Positions 1 to 8,793 of a DNA stretch of 64,000 nt are shown here, in pieces. The notes beneath the pieces were generated by a model, which ran no database searches, was not told the DNA's origin, and saw only the letters and a program-made list of their open reading frames with translations. This stretch comes from Blastococcus mobilis. Lineage in GTDB: Bacteria; Actinomycetota; Actinomycetes; Mycobacteriales; Geodermatophilaceae. Position 1 is the first letter of the stretch; each line of letters begins with the position of its first letter. The stretch covers positions 124,001 to 188,000 of the forward strand of contig NZ_FZNO01000003.1 of NCBI RefSeq assembly GCF_900188025.1, given 5' to 3'. Position numbers and translations under genes: made by a program.

Positions 1-3000
1 CGGTGAGCTCGGGGATGGTGACCTCGGAGCCGAACAGCGAGGGCTGGTCGTCGCGCCGGCTGATCCGCCCCTTGACCACGATGATCTGGTCGCGCACGAC
101 CTTCTCGGAGACCTCGGCCCACGTCTTGGGGAAGAACAGCACCTCGATGCCCGACTCGAGGTCCTCCAGCGTCGCGATCGCCCACGGCGCACCCTGCTTG
201 TTGGTGCGCGGCGAGACCGAGGTGAGGATGCCGGCGATGGTGACGTTCGCGCCGTCCTCGACGCCGCCGGCGTTGATCTCGGCGATCGGGGTGTCGGCGT
301 TGGCCGCGAGCACGTGCTCGACGCCGTGCAGCGGGTGGTCGGAGACGTAGAGGCCGAGCATGTCGCGCTCGAACATCAGCCGCTCGCTCTTGGACCAGTC
401 GGCGGTCGGGATGGTGATGTCGAGGGCGCTGCCGAACGGGTCGTCGGCCGCGTCGCCCTCGCCGAAGCTGCCGAACAGGTCGAACTGCCCCTCGGCCTCC
501 TTGCGCTTGAGCCCCATCGCGGAGTCGACGGCCTGGGCGTGGATCGCGACGATGCCCTGCCGGGAGTGGCCGAGCGAGTCGAAAGCACCGGCCTTGGCCA
601 GGGACTCGATGACCTTCTTGTTGCAGGCCACGGTGTCGATCTTGCGCATGAAGTCCGCGAAGTCCTTGAACGCGCCCTTCTCCTCGCGCGCCCGGACGAT
701 CGACTCGACGACGTTGTGCCCGACGTTGCGCACCGAGGCCATGCCGAAGCGGATGTCGGTGCCGACAGCGGTGAAGTCCCAGGACGACTCGTTGACGTCG
801 GGCGGGAGCACCTTGATGCCCATCCGGCGGCACTCGGCCAGGTAGATCGGCCGGCGGTCCTTGTCGTCGCCCACGCTGGTGAGCAGGCCGGCCATGTACT
901 CGGCCGGGTAGTTGGCCTTGAGGTAGGCCGTCCAGTAGGAGATCAGCCCGTACGCCGCCGAGTGCGCCTTGTTGAAGGCGTAGTCGGCGAACGGGACCAG
1001 GATGTCCCAGAGCGTCTTGATCGCGGCGGCGGAGAAGCCGTTGGCCTTCATGCCGGCTTCGAAGCCGACGAACTCCGCGTCCAGGACGGACTTCTTCTTC
1101 TTGCCCATCGCGCGGCGCAGCAGGTCGGCCTTGCCGAGCGAGTACCCGGCGACCTTCTGCGCGATCGCCATGACCTGCTCCTGGTAGACGATCAGGCCGT
1201 AGGTCTGGCCGAGGATCTCCTCCAGCGGCTCGGCCAGCTCCGGGTGGATCGGCGTGATCTCCTGCTGGCCGTTCTTGCGCAGGGCGTAGTTGGTGTGCGA
1301 GTTGGCGCCCATCGGCCCCGGGCGGTAGAGCGCACCGACGGCCGAGATGTCCTCGAAGTTGTCCGGCCGCATGAGCCGCAGCAGCGACCGCATCGGACCG
1401 CCGTCGAACTGGAAGACCCCGAGGGTGTCGCCCCGGCCCAGGAGCTCGTAGGTCGCCTTGTCGGTGAGGTCCTTGCTGAGTTCGTCGAGGTCGATCGGCT
1501 CCTTGCCGTTCGCCACGATGTTGCGCAGGGCGTCGTCGATGACCGTGAGGTTGCGCAGCCCCAGGAAGTCCATCTTGAGCAGGCCGAGCGTCTCGCACGT
1601 CGGGTAGTCGAACTGCGTGATGACGGCGCCGTCGGCCTCGCGCCGCATGATCGGGATGCTGTCGATCAGCGGGTAGCGGCCGATGATCACGCCGGCGGCG
1701 TGCACGCCCCACTGGCGCTTCAGGCCCTCCAGTTTGCGGGCCTGGTCGACGACCTCGGCCGCGCCGGGGTCGGACTCGTACCGGGCACGGAACTCCGCGG
1801 CCTCCTTGTAGCGCGGGTGGGCCGGGTCGAAGATCCCCGAGAGCGGGATGTCCTTGCCCATCACGCCCGGCGGCATGAGCTTGGTCAGCTCGTCGCCCAC
1901 CGAGTACGGGCGGTCGAGCACTCGGGCGGCGTCCTTGATCGCGGCCTTCGCCTTGATCGTGCCGTAGGTGACGATCTGGCTGACCCGCTCCTCGCCGTAC
2001 TTCTCGGACACGTAGCGGATGACCTCGCCGCGGCGGCGGTCGTCGAAGTCGATGTCGACGTCGGGCATCGAGACACGCTCAGGGTTGAGGAACCGCTCGA
2101 AGATCAGGCCGTGGGCCAGCGGGTCGAGGTCGGTGATGCCCATCGCGTAGGCGGCCAGCGAGCCCGCGGCCGAACCACGGCCCGGTCCGACGCGGATGCC
2201 GTTGTCCTTGGCCCAGTTGATGAAGTCGGCGACCACGAGGAAGTACCCCGGGAAGCCCATCTGGCAGATGATCCCGGTCTCGTAGTCGGCCTGCTTGCGC
2301 ACGTGGTCGGGGATGCCGTTCGGCCACCGCTTGTGCAGGCCGCGCTCGACCTCCTTGACGAACCAGGAGGTCTCGTCCTCCCCCGGCGGGAGGGGGAAGC
2401 GCGGCATGAGGTCGGCGCCCTCGGTGAAGGTCACCTCGCACTGCTCGGCGACCAGCAGCGTGTTGTCGCAGGCCACCTGCAGGTCGCCGGGGAACAGCGC
2501 GCGCATCTCGGCCGCGCTCTTCAGGTAATAGCCGTCGCCGTTGAAGCGGAAGCGGTTGGTCTCGTTCAGCCGGGAGCCGGTCTGGATGCACAGCAGCGCG
2601 TCGTGCGCCGCGGCGTCCTCCTTGTGCGTGTAGTGCAGGTCGTTGGTCGCCAGCAGCGGGATGCCGAGGTCCTCGGCGATCGCGAGCAGCGCCGGTCGGG
2701 TCTTCTTCTCGATCGACAGCCCGTGGTCCATCAGCTCGGCGTAGAAGTTCTCCTTGCCGAAGATGTCCTGGAAGTCGGCGGCCGCCTGGCGGGCCTTGTC
2801 CTCCTTGCCGGCGCGCAGCCACATGTTCACCTCGCCCGACGGGCAGCCGGTGGTGGCGATCAGGCCCTTGCCGTACTTCTCGAGCAGGTCGCGGTCGAAG
2901 CGCGGCTTGCGGTATTGCCCCTCGAGGCTGGCCAGCGAGGAGATCCGGAAGAGGTTGTGCATCCCCTCGGTCGTGCGGGCCAGCAGCGTCATGTGGGTGT

Positions 3001-3319
3001 ACGCGGCCTTGCCGCGGTTGGACCCGCCGTCGCCCTCCTCGTCGATGAGGTTGTCGCCGAAGTCGAAGGGCGCACGGTCGAACCGGGAGCCGGGCGTGTA
3101 GTAGCCCTCCATGCCGATGATCGGCTTCACGCCGGCGCCGGTCGCCTGCTTGTAGAAGTCGTAGGCGCCGAAGACGTTGCCGTGGTCGGTCATGGCGAGG
3201 GCCGGCATGCCCTGGGCGGCCGCGGCCGCCGTCACCTCGGGCAGCTTGGCCGCGCCGTCCAGCATCGAGTACTCGGTGTGGACGTGGAGGTGCGCGAACG
3301 AGTCGGACGTGCTGCTCAC
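1..3319 (-). CDS. dnaE: DNA polymerase III alpha subunit (replicative), 3' end cut
   Basis: Catalytic subunit of the replicative DNA polymerase (C family). Only the first 1106 codons are in the window; family members are usually near 1180 residues, so the extreme C-terminus lies off the left edge. The GTG start at 3319 follows GAGGAG by 12 nt and gives an N-terminal PHP domain with the motif HLHVHTEYSMLDG at residues 9-21, all three His present. The palm carries PDVDIDFD at residues 419-426 (metal-binding Asp), and the GLLKMDFLG motif is encoded near 1560-1590. It is transcribed alone or ahead of unseen genes. A second C-family polymerase lies at 54.6-58.4 kb; this copy has the intact PHP His set and is the likely essential one. 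Identity is secure. Confidence 0.96.
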   Translation of the reverse strand, partial: MSSTSDSFAHLHVHTEYSMLDGAAKLPEVTAAAAAQGMPALAMTDHGNVFGAYDFYKQATGAGVKPIIGMEGYYTPGSRFDRAPFDFGDNLIDEEGDGGSNRGKAAYTHMTLLARTTEGMHNLFRISSLASLEGQYRKPRFDRDLLEKYGKGLIATTGCPSGEVNMWLRAGKEDKARQAAADFQDIFGKENFYAELMDHGLSIEKKTRPALLAIAEDLGIPLLATNDLHYTHKEDAAAHDALLCIQTGSRLNETNRFRFNGDGYYLKSAAEMRALFPGDLQVACDNTLLVAEQCEVTFTEGADLMPRFPLPPGEDETSWFVKEVERGLHKRWPNGIPDHVRKQADYETGIICQMGFPGYFLVVADFINWAKDNGIRVGPGRGSAAGSLAAYAMGITDLDPLAHGLIFERFLNPERVSMPDVDIDFDDRRRGEVIRYVSEKYGEERVSQIVTYGTIKAKAAIKDAARVLDRPYSVGDELTKLMPPGVMGKDIPLSGIFDPAHPRYKEAAEFRARYESDPGAAEVVDQARKLEGLKRQWGVHAAGVIIGRYPLIDSIPIMRREADGAVITQFDYPTCETLGLLKMDFLGLRNLTVIDDALRNIVANGKEPIDLDELSKDLTDKATYELLGRGDTLGVFQFDGGPMRSLLRLMRPDNFEDISAVGALYRPGPMGANSHTNYALRKNGQQEITPIHPELAEPLEEILGQTYGLIVYQEQVMAIAQKVAGYSLGKADLLRRAMGKKKKSVLDAEFVGFEAGMKANGFSAAAIKTLWDILVPFADYAFNKAHSAAYGLISYWTAYLKANYPAEYMAGLLTSVGDDKDRRPIYLAECRRMGIKVLPPDVNESSWDFTAVGTDIRFGMASVRNVGHNVVESIVRAREEKGAFKDFADFMRKIDTVACNKKVIESLAKAGAFDSLGHSRQGIVAIHAQAVDSAMGLKRKEAEGQFDLFGSFGEGDAADDPFGSALDITIPTADWSKSERLMFERDMLGLYVSDHPLHGVEHVLAANADTPIAEINAGGVEDGANVTIAGILTSVSPRTNKQGAPWAIATLEDLESGIEVLFFPKTWAEVSEKVVRDQIIVVKGRISRRDDQPSLFGSEVTIPELT

Positions 3320-3483
3320 GGGTACTTGTGACTCCTCAATGGTCGTGCGTGCCCGGCCGGCAGGAACTCCGCTCGGGCGACCGGCGGGGAAGACACGGTC
3401 CGGTGCGACGATCCTCGCACTGGGAGAGGTCTACTCCGAGGGTCTGACAGGACGTGTCTTCTCACAGGCCGACCGATCCCAGA

Positions 3484-3542
3484 AGGACCCCCTGCCCCCC
3501 ACCACTCGCACGCTCGCGGCAGGCCCCTGCAGGGGGCCGCCT
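3484..3542 (-). terminator. hairpin downstream of GNAT gene (family A)
   Basis: Starts right after the stop codon of the GNAT gene. The arms GACCCCCTGC (3486-3495) and GCAGGGGGCC (3529-3538) pair with one G-U type mismatch around an inner GGCAGG/CCTGCC pairing. There is no long T run, as is usual in high-GC actinobacteria. Very similar elements lie at 5780, 18131, and a related type at 12612 and 24157. Confidence 0.6.
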
Positions 3543-3995
3543 TCAGAGCCGCCGGACCATCGTCACGTGCGGAATCCCGGCCTCGAGATATTCCTCACCG
3601 ACGGCCGTGTAGCCCACCCGCTCGTAGAACCCCCGGGCGGTCACCTGGGCGTGCAGCTCCACCTCGGTCACCCCGCGCAGGACCGCCTGCCGGTGCAGTT
3701 CGGCGAGGACGGCGGCGCCGTGCCCACGGCCGCGGACCGACGCGTCGGCCGCCATCCGGCCGATCGACGCCCTTCCGTCCTCGCGGAGCAGGAGCCGGCC
3801 GGTGGCCACCACCCTGCCGCCGGCGTCACGGCTGAGCGCGTGGACGGCGGTGGCGTCCGCGGCGTCCTGCTCGATCTCCGGCGGCACGCCCTGCTCCTCG
3901 ACGAACACGCGGGTGCGCAGGGCCGCCACCTCGGGCCGGTCCGCCTGCGTCGCCACGGACGCGACGGCCCCACTCCCCCCACCCACCCGGGTCAC
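3543..3995 (-). CDS. GNAT family N-acetyltransferase
   Basis: Predicted 150-residue acetyl-CoA-dependent acyltransferase of unknown substrate. A single GNAT domain fills the protein: the N-terminal part has RTRVFVEEQGVP, typical of the ElaA/PhnO-like branch, and the acetyl-CoA loop is RGRGHGAAVL. It ends in a standard GFYERVGY...PHVTMV strand pattern. The GTG start (3995) overlaps the stop of the CPBP gene as GTGA, which argues for translational coupling and rules out the much longer upstream reading of this frame (it would run inside the CPBP gene). ElaA-like function is an inference from the N-terminal motif. Confidence 0.85.
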   Translation of the reverse strand: MTRVGGGSGAVASVATQADRPEVAALRTRVFVEEQGVPPEIEQDAADATAVHALSRDAGGRVVATGRLLLREDGRASIGRMAADASVRGRGHGAAVLAELHRQAVLRGVTEVELHAQVTARGFYERVGYTAVGEEYLEAGIPHVTMVRRL

Positions 3996-4771
3996 GCCGT
4001 CCGCCCAGCGGGGAGCACCCGCGCCGGCACGAGGAGGAAGCGCAGGTCGATGACGGCGTGCAGGACGACGGGGAGGAGCAACGAGCCGGTCTGCAGGTAG
4101 ACCGCCGCCATCACCCCGCCGAGCACGCCCGTGGTGACGATGCCGACCCGGCCCTGATAGGCGTGCGCCAGACCGAAGGCAACGGCGGCGACGAGGACCA
4201 GCACTCCGGTGGGCAGTCCCCCGGCCAGTGCCGCGACCACCGCGAGGAAGAACCCCCGGTACAACCACTCCTCGCACACCGCGGCCGTCAGCCCCACCAC
4301 GGTGAACAGCCGCCGTTCCCGGGCGGTGCGGGGCAGCAGCGCCAGCGTGGCGTGCGCCTCCGGCTCGGCGTGCCGCCCCTCCCCCGGCCGGCGCGCCGAC
4401 TCGGCGTCCAGGAGGGCTCCGGACCGCAGCGCACGGGTGGAGACGACCACGAAACCGAGCACGAGCAGCAGCACGAGGCCGGTCACCGGGCCGGGCCACT
4501 GCTGCGGCCAGCGCAGGCCGACCTGGCCGGCGTCGACCCCGGGGGCCGACAGCCACACGATCAGTGCCAGCAGAGCCAGTCCCCACTCGAGCACGAGCAA
4601 CCGCCGGTAGAACGAGACCCGGGCACCGGGCTCGGTGCGCAGCCGGCCTTCGAACCGCCGGTGCAGCACGTGCCCGACCATGGGCTCGCCGAGGACCAGG
4701 TAGCCCGCCACCACGAGCGCGGCGAGGGCTCCGGGACCGAAGTCGGTGAGGGAGCCCGGCAGGCCACTCAC
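3992..4771 (-). CDS. CPBP family intramembrane metalloprotease
   Basis: A 259-residue multi-pass membrane protein of the CAAX protease / bacteriocin-processing (CPBP, Rce1-like) family. The three family motifs are present: EExxxR as E167-E168...R172, FxxxH as F199...H203, and HxxxD as H238...D242. Hydrophobic segments lie near residues 13-28, 58-76, 96-112, 155-182, 187-204 and 210-226. The GTG start at 4771 sits 11 bp after the pseudouridine synthase stop (4783). It is followed by the coupled GNAT gene. The substrate cannot be told from sequence. Confidence 0.88.
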   Translation of the reverse strand: MSGLPGSLTDFGPGALAALVVAGYLVLGEPMVGHVLHRRFEGRLRTEPGARVSFYRRLLVLEWGLALLALIVWLSAPGVDAGQVGLRWPQQWPGPVTGLVLLLVLGFVVVSTRALRSGALLDAESARRPGEGRHAEPEAHATLALLPRTARERRLFTVVGLTAAVCEEWLYRGFFLAVVAALAGGLPTGVLVLVAAVAFGLAHAYQGRVGIVTTGVLGGVMAAVYLQTGSLLLPVVLHAVIDLRFLLVPARVLPAGRTA

Positions 4772-4782
4772 CGGTCCCGGGT

Positions 4783-5730
4783 TCAGGTCTCGGCGCGCAG
4801 GACGGCCAGCGCGCCGGCGAGGTCGGGCGGGTAGTCGCTCGTGAGGTCCACCCAGCGGCCGTCTGCGGGGTGCGGGAAGCCGAGGCGGACCGCGTGCAGC
4901 CACTGCCGCTCCACGCCCAGCCGCGCGGCCAGCGTCGGGTCGGCGCCGTAGGTCATGTCACCCACACACGGATGGCGCAGTGCGGAGAAGTGCACCCGGA
5001 TCTGATGGGTCCGCCCGGTCTCGAGCCGGATGTCGACCAGGCTGGCCGCCGGGAAGGCCTCGGTGACCTCGTAGTGGGTGACCGACGGGCGCCCGCCGCT
5101 GACCACCGCGAACCGCCAGTCGTGCTTCGGGTGGCGGTCGATGGGCGCGTCGATCGTGCCCCGCGACGGGTCGGGGTGGCCCTGCACCAGCGCGTGGTAC
5201 CCCTTCTCGACCGTGCGCTCCTTGAACGCCGCCTTGAGCGCGGTGTACGCCCGCTCGCTCTTGGCGACCACCATGACGCCGGTCGTCGCGGCATCCAGGC
5301 GGTGCACCACGCCCTGCCGCTCGGCGGCACCCGAGGTGGAGATCCGGTAGCCGGCCGCGGCCAGGCCGCCGATCACCGTGGGGCCGTCCCATCCCGGGCT
5401 CGGGTGGGCCGCGACGCCGACGGGCTTGTCGACGACGACGAGGTCGTCGTCGTCGTGCAGGATGCCCATGCCCTCGACCGGCCGGGGCGCGACCGGTTCC
5501 CCCGGTGGCGGCGGGAGCTCGACCTCCAGCCAGCTGCCGCCGATGAGCCGGTCGCCCTTGCCGCGGACCCGGCCGTCGACGACGACGTTGCCCGCGTCGG
5601 CGACGTCGGCCGCCGCGGTCCGGGACAGCCCGAACAGCCGCGAGAGCGCCTGGTCGACCCGCTGCCCCTCGAGCCCGTCGGGCACCGGCAGGGCACGGTG
5701 CATCCCGGGCACGCTCGTCATGCCGCCCAT
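4783..5730 (-). CDS. RluA/RluD family 23S rRNA pseudouridine synthase
   Basis: A 315-residue pseudouridine synthase. An N-terminal S4 RNA-binding domain (about residues 21-80) precedes the catalytic domain. The active-site motif [14 protein letters not shown] places the catalytic Asp at residue 146, and [10 protein letters not shown] follows. It sits directly after lspA in the usual actinobacterial lspA-rluD-dnaE order, which favours RluD (large-subunit helix 69). The ATG at 5730 is chosen because GGAG lies about 9 nt upstream; ATG at 5721 or 5703 would shorten the protein slightly without touching the S4 domain. RluD versus another RluA subgroup is not settled. Confidence 0.9.
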   Translation of the reverse strand: MGGMTSVPGMHRALPVPDGLEGQRVDQALSRLFGLSRTAAADVADAGNVVVDGRVRGKGDRLIGGSWLEVELPPPPGEPVAPRPVEGMGILHDDDDLVVVDKPVGVAAHPSPGWDGPTVIGGLAAAGYRISTSGAAERQGVVHRLDAATTGVMVVAKSERAYTALKAAFKERTVEKGYHALVQGHPDPSRGTIDAPIDRHPKHDWRFAVVSGGRPSVTHYEVTEAFPAASLVDIRLETGRTHQIRVHFSALRHPCVGDMTYGADPTLAARLGVERQWLHAVRLGFPHPADGRWVDLTSDYPPDLAGALAVLRAET

Positions 5731-5779
5731 TGTGACGTGCTCCCGTCGTGACGTACTGGAACGGCCGCTCTGCAGGTAG

Positions 5780-5854
5780 AAACACCCCCTGCCCCCACCA
5801 CTCACGAGCTCGCGGCGGGGCCCTGCAGGGGGCTGGTGGGGGGCAGGGTGGTCC
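5780..5854 (-). terminator. hairpin downstream of lspA (family A)
   Basis: A long inverted repeat just past the lspA stop. The left arm around 5783-5800 (CCCCCTGCCCCCACCA) pairs with TGGTGGGGGGCAGGG at 5835-5849; the loop contains CGAGCTCG. It has the same layout as the element at 3484, which supports a shared terminator-like family. Confidence 0.6.
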
Positions 5855-5858
5855 TTCT

Positions 5859-6431
5859 TCAGGCGGCGTCCGTCGCGGCCTGGTCGGTGCTCCGGGAACC
5901 GTCGAACTCGATGCCACGCAGGGCCAGCACGGCCCCGAGGATCCCGCCGCAGACGATCGCCGAGTCGGCGACGTTGAAGACCGGCCACACCCGGCCGTCG
6001 GGGCCGAAGACGGAGAGGAAGTCGACCACTCCCCCGCGCAGGAACCCCGGATCGCGGAAGATCCGGTCGACCAGGTTGCCCAGGGCACCGCCCAGCACGA
6101 GGCCGAGCGCGACGGCCCACGCGGTGGAGAACAGCCGGCGCGCCGTCCGCACGATGACGACGGCCACGGCCAGCGCGACCAGGCTGAACACGACCGTGAA
6201 GCCCTCGGCGAAGGAGAAGGCCGCACCGGTGTTGCGCAGGTGGGTGAGGTACAGCGCCCCACCGAGCAGGCGGATGTCCTCACCGGGCTCGATGCTCGCG
6301 ACCACGGCCAGCTTGGTGACCAGGTCGGCGAGCAGGACGGCGGCGGCCAGCGTGAGCAGGAGCCGGGTCCGAGGGCGGCGACCGCCGGCGGCGGCCGGGG
6401 TGTCCGCGGGGTCGGCGGGCTGCTCGGACAG
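5859..6431 (-). CDS. lspA: lipoprotein signal peptidase II, apparent CTG start
   Basis: Aspartic membrane protease that cleaves prolipoprotein signal peptides. With a start at 6431 it is 190 residues with four hydrophobic segments. NTGAAFS is at residues 67-73; GNLVDR gives catalytic Asp122 and FNVADS gives catalytic Asp156. No ATG, GTG or TTG occurs in frame near the expected N-terminus; the next in-frame ATG is at 6647 and would add 72 residues rich in Arg, Trp and Pro. A CTG preceded by GAGGAG with 6-nt spacing gives [10 protein letters not shown], a normal-looking N-terminus, so CTG is my choice. Enzyme identity is certain; the start is the weak point. Confidence 0.9.
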   Translation of the reverse strand: MSEQPADPADTPAAAGGRRPRTRLLLTLAAAVLLADLVTKLAVVASIEPGEDIRLLGGALYLTHLRNTGAAFSFAEGFTVVFSLVALAVAVVIVRTARRLFSTAWAVALGLVLGGALGNLVDRIFRDPGFLRGGVVDFLSVFGPDGRVWPVFNVADSAIVCGGILGAVLALRGIEFDGSRSTDQAATDAA

Positions 6432-6556
6432 GACGGGCTCCTCGGCTGGGGTCGGCCAGTGGCCGCACGGCCACCGACGTCGACGATAACCGCGCCGCCA
6501 CCGCCGGTACGCGACTGCGTCAACCCCGCCGCCCGCATCGTCGAACCGCAGCCAGG

Positions 6557-6592
6557 GGCCATGGCGATGCAGGCATGGCCATGGCGATGCAG
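6557..6592. repeat. 16-bp direct repeat upstream of lspA
   Basis: GGCCATGGCGATGCAG occurs twice, at 6557-6572 and 6577-6592 (20-bp period), in the 219-bp gap between the transporter ATPase stop and lspA. No function is evident. It could be recent local duplication in a leader. Confidence 0.7.
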
Positions 6593-6650
6593 ACGCGGCG
6601 GGTAGGCGGCCGGGCCGCAACGGCGTTGGTCCCGGCGGCCCGGCCACAGC

Positions 6651-7907
6651 TCAGGCGGCCCCGACCCTGGCGGCCCCGCCCCGGGACTCGTCGAGCTGCT
6701 CGACCCGGTCCTGCGTCGCCAGCCGGGTCAGCTCGGCACCGGCCTCGGCGTCGCGGGTGAGGTTCTCCCCGGAGGTCGGGTCGAAGACGTGCACCTTCCG
6801 GCTGTCGAGCCAGAATTCGGCCTCCCTGCCCTCGCGGATGCGGCTGGTGGAGTCGATGGACACGATCGCCTGGGTACGCAGTTCCTCGGAGTCCAGCTCG
6901 CGCGAGAGGTCGCGCAGCTGCGCGGTGATCGCCTCCGGTGCCTCGTACGGGATGTAGGCGAACTGCGAGTCCCCGAGCCATTCGGTGACGTCGACCCGTG
7001 CCCGGAACATCGACCCGAGGGGACGCTTCGCCTCGTCAACCAGGCTGGCGTCCTCGAAGTACTCGGGCCGGATGCCGACCAGGAGCAGGTCCCGGCCGCG
7101 CACCGCCGCCGCCCGCTTCTCGTCGAGCTCGATGGTGCCGAAGGGTGTGTTCAGCCGGTTGCCCTCCGGCGTCGCCGGCAGGAAGTTCATCGGAGGGGAG
7201 CCGATGAAGCCGGCGACGAACAGGTTGACCGGCTGCTCGTAGAGCTCGCGCGGTGAGGCGACCTGCTGGATCTTGCCCTTGCGCAGGACGCACACCCGGT
7301 CGCCGAGGGTCATGGCCTCGGTCTGGTCGTGGGTGACGTAGACGGTGGTGATGCCGAGCCGGCGCTGGAGACGGGAGATCTCCGTGCGCATCTGGCCGCG
7401 CAGCTTGGCGTCGAGGTTGGACAGCGGCTCGTCGAAGAGGAACGCCTCGGCCTGCCGCACGATGGCGCGACCCATGGCGACGCGCTGACGCTGGCCACCC
7501 GACAGGTTGGCCGGCTTGCGCTCGAGGTGCTCCTTGAGCTCCAGCACGTCCGCGGCCTCGGTGACGCGGCGGCGCACCTCGTCGTCGGGGGTCTTGGACA
7601 GCCGCAACGGGAAGGCGATGTTCTCGTAGACGGTCATGTGCGGGTACAGGGCGTAGTTCTGGAAGACCATCGACAGGTTGCGGTCCCGGGGGGCGAGGTC
7701 GTTGACCCGCTTCCCGCCGATGATCATGTCGCCACTGGTGATGTCCTCGAGGCCGACGATCATCCGCAGCAGCGTCGACTTTCCGCAGCCGGAGGGGCCG
7801 ACGAGGATCATGAACTCGCCGTCGGCGATGTCGAGGCTGACGTCGTTCACGGCCGGGAACCCGTCGCCGTACTGCTTGACGATGTTGCGCATCTCGATCG
7901 AAGCCAT
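6651..7907 (-). CDS. sugar ABC transporter ATPase, SugC/MsmX-like
   Basis: A 418-residue ATP-binding subunit of a carbohydrate importer. Walker A GPSGCGKST is at residues 37-45, the Q-loop Gln at 83, signature LSGGQ at 135-139, Walker B with Glu160, and switch His193. The C-terminal 170 residues form the MalK/UgpC-type regulatory OB-fold region (VGIRPEYF motif). It is the last gene of a minus-strand cluster binding protein - permease - permease - ATPase, the same order as lpqY-sugA-sugB-sugC of mycobacteria, which imports trehalose. Subunit lengths also match that system. The substrate is an inference from gene order and size. Confidence 0.9.
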   Translation of the reverse strand: MASIEMRNIVKQYGDGFPAVNDVSLDIADGEFMILVGPSGCGKSTLLRMIVGLEDITSGDMIIGGKRVNDLAPRDRNLSMVFQNYALYPHMTVYENIAFPLRLSKTPDDEVRRRVTEAADVLELKEHLERKPANLSGGQRQRVAMGRAIVRQAEAFLFDEPLSNLDAKLRGQMRTEISRLQRRLGITTVYVTHDQTEAMTLGDRVCVLRKGKIQQVASPRELYEQPVNLFVAGFIGSPPMNFLPATPEGNRLNTPFGTIELDEKRAAAVRGRDLLLVGIRPEYFEDASLVDEAKRPLGSMFRARVDVTEWLGDSQFAYIPYEAPEAITAQLRDLSRELDSEELRTQAIVSIDSTSRIREGREAEFWLDSRKVHVFDPTSGENLTRDAEAGAELTRLATQDRVEQLDESRGGAARVGAA

Positions 7908-7956
7908 CAGTCCTCGTCCCCTCGATGGGTCGGTGTAATGCGGAGCATGGCGGGGG

Positions 7957-8790
7957 TCATCCCTTGACGGCGCCGTTGGTGAGGCCGGCGACGATGCGAC
8001 GCTGGAAGAGCAGGACCAGGATGACGACCGGGATGGTGACGATCACCGCGGCCGCGGCGATCGCGCCCGTCGGGTCCTCGAACTGTGAGGCGCCGCTGAA
8101 CAGGCCGAGGGCCGCCGGCACCGGCCGTGCCGCCTCGGTCGAGGTCAGGACGATCCCGTAGACGAAGTCGTTCCAGGCGATGAAGAAGGCGATGATCGCC
8201 GTGGTGAAGACCCCGGGCGCAGCGAGCGGGACGATCACCTTCCGGAAGGCCTGCCACGTCGTCGCGCCGTCGACCTGGGCGGCCTGTTCCATCTCCCACG
8301 GGATCTCGCGGAAGAACGCCGACATGGTCCAGATCGAGATGGGGAGGGTGAGCGACAAGTACGGGAGGATGAGCCCCGGCCACGTGTCGTACAGCCCGAT
8401 CTGACGCCACACGTTGAACAGCGGCGTGACGATCGAGATGACCGGGAAGATCGCCACACCGAGCGCGGTCGAGAGGATCAACCGCTTGCCGCGGAAGTCC
8501 AGTCGTGCGATGGCATAGGCCGCGAACATCGCCAGCACGCACGAGATGAAGGTGGCGATCAGGCAGATGCCGAAGGAGTTCCGCAGCGCCGGCAGGAAGA
8601 GGCCGCTGGCACTGCCGGTCAGGATGGTCGTGTAGTTCTCCCAGGACACGTTCGTCGGGGCGAACTGGCCGTTGGCGATGTCCGACGGCGCCTTGAGGGA
8701 GATCGAGATGATCCAGGCGATCGGGAAGAGCGCGTAGACGACGATCACCGCCCCGCCGATCCACCACATGACCTTCTTCTGCGTGGACAT
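7957..8790 (-). CDS. sugar ABC transporter permease, SugB-like
   Basis: A 277-residue inner-membrane permease of the MalG/SugB type. A first membrane segment starts at about residue 9, five more follow, and the cytoplasmic EAA-type loop reads EQAAQVDGATTWQAFRKVIVPLAAPG, the contact site for the ATPase. The ATG at 8790 lies 3 nt after the stop of the first permease. It should pair with the SugA-like protein to form the translocation pore. Confidence 0.92.
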   Translation of the reverse strand: MSTQKKVMWWIGGAVIVVYALFPIAWIISISLKAPSDIANGQFAPTNVSWENYTTILTGSASGLFLPALRNSFGICLIATFISCVLAMFAAYAIARLDFRGKRLILSTALGVAIFPVISIVTPLFNVWRQIGLYDTWPGLILPYLSLTLPISIWTMSAFFREIPWEMEQAAQVDGATTWQAFRKVIVPLAAPGVFTTAIIAFFIAWNDFVYGIVLTSTEAARPVPAALGLFSGASQFEDPTGAIAAAAVIVTIPVVILVLLFQRRIVAGLTNGAVKG

Positions 8791-8793
8791 CGG

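Noticed and set aside
314-3331. 1005-codon plus-strand ORF opposite dnaE
   Set aside because: It is the exact antisense shadow of dnaE; high GC keeps the opposite frame open. The encoded sequence has no domain and is dominated by Val, Gly, Ala, Arg, Asp.
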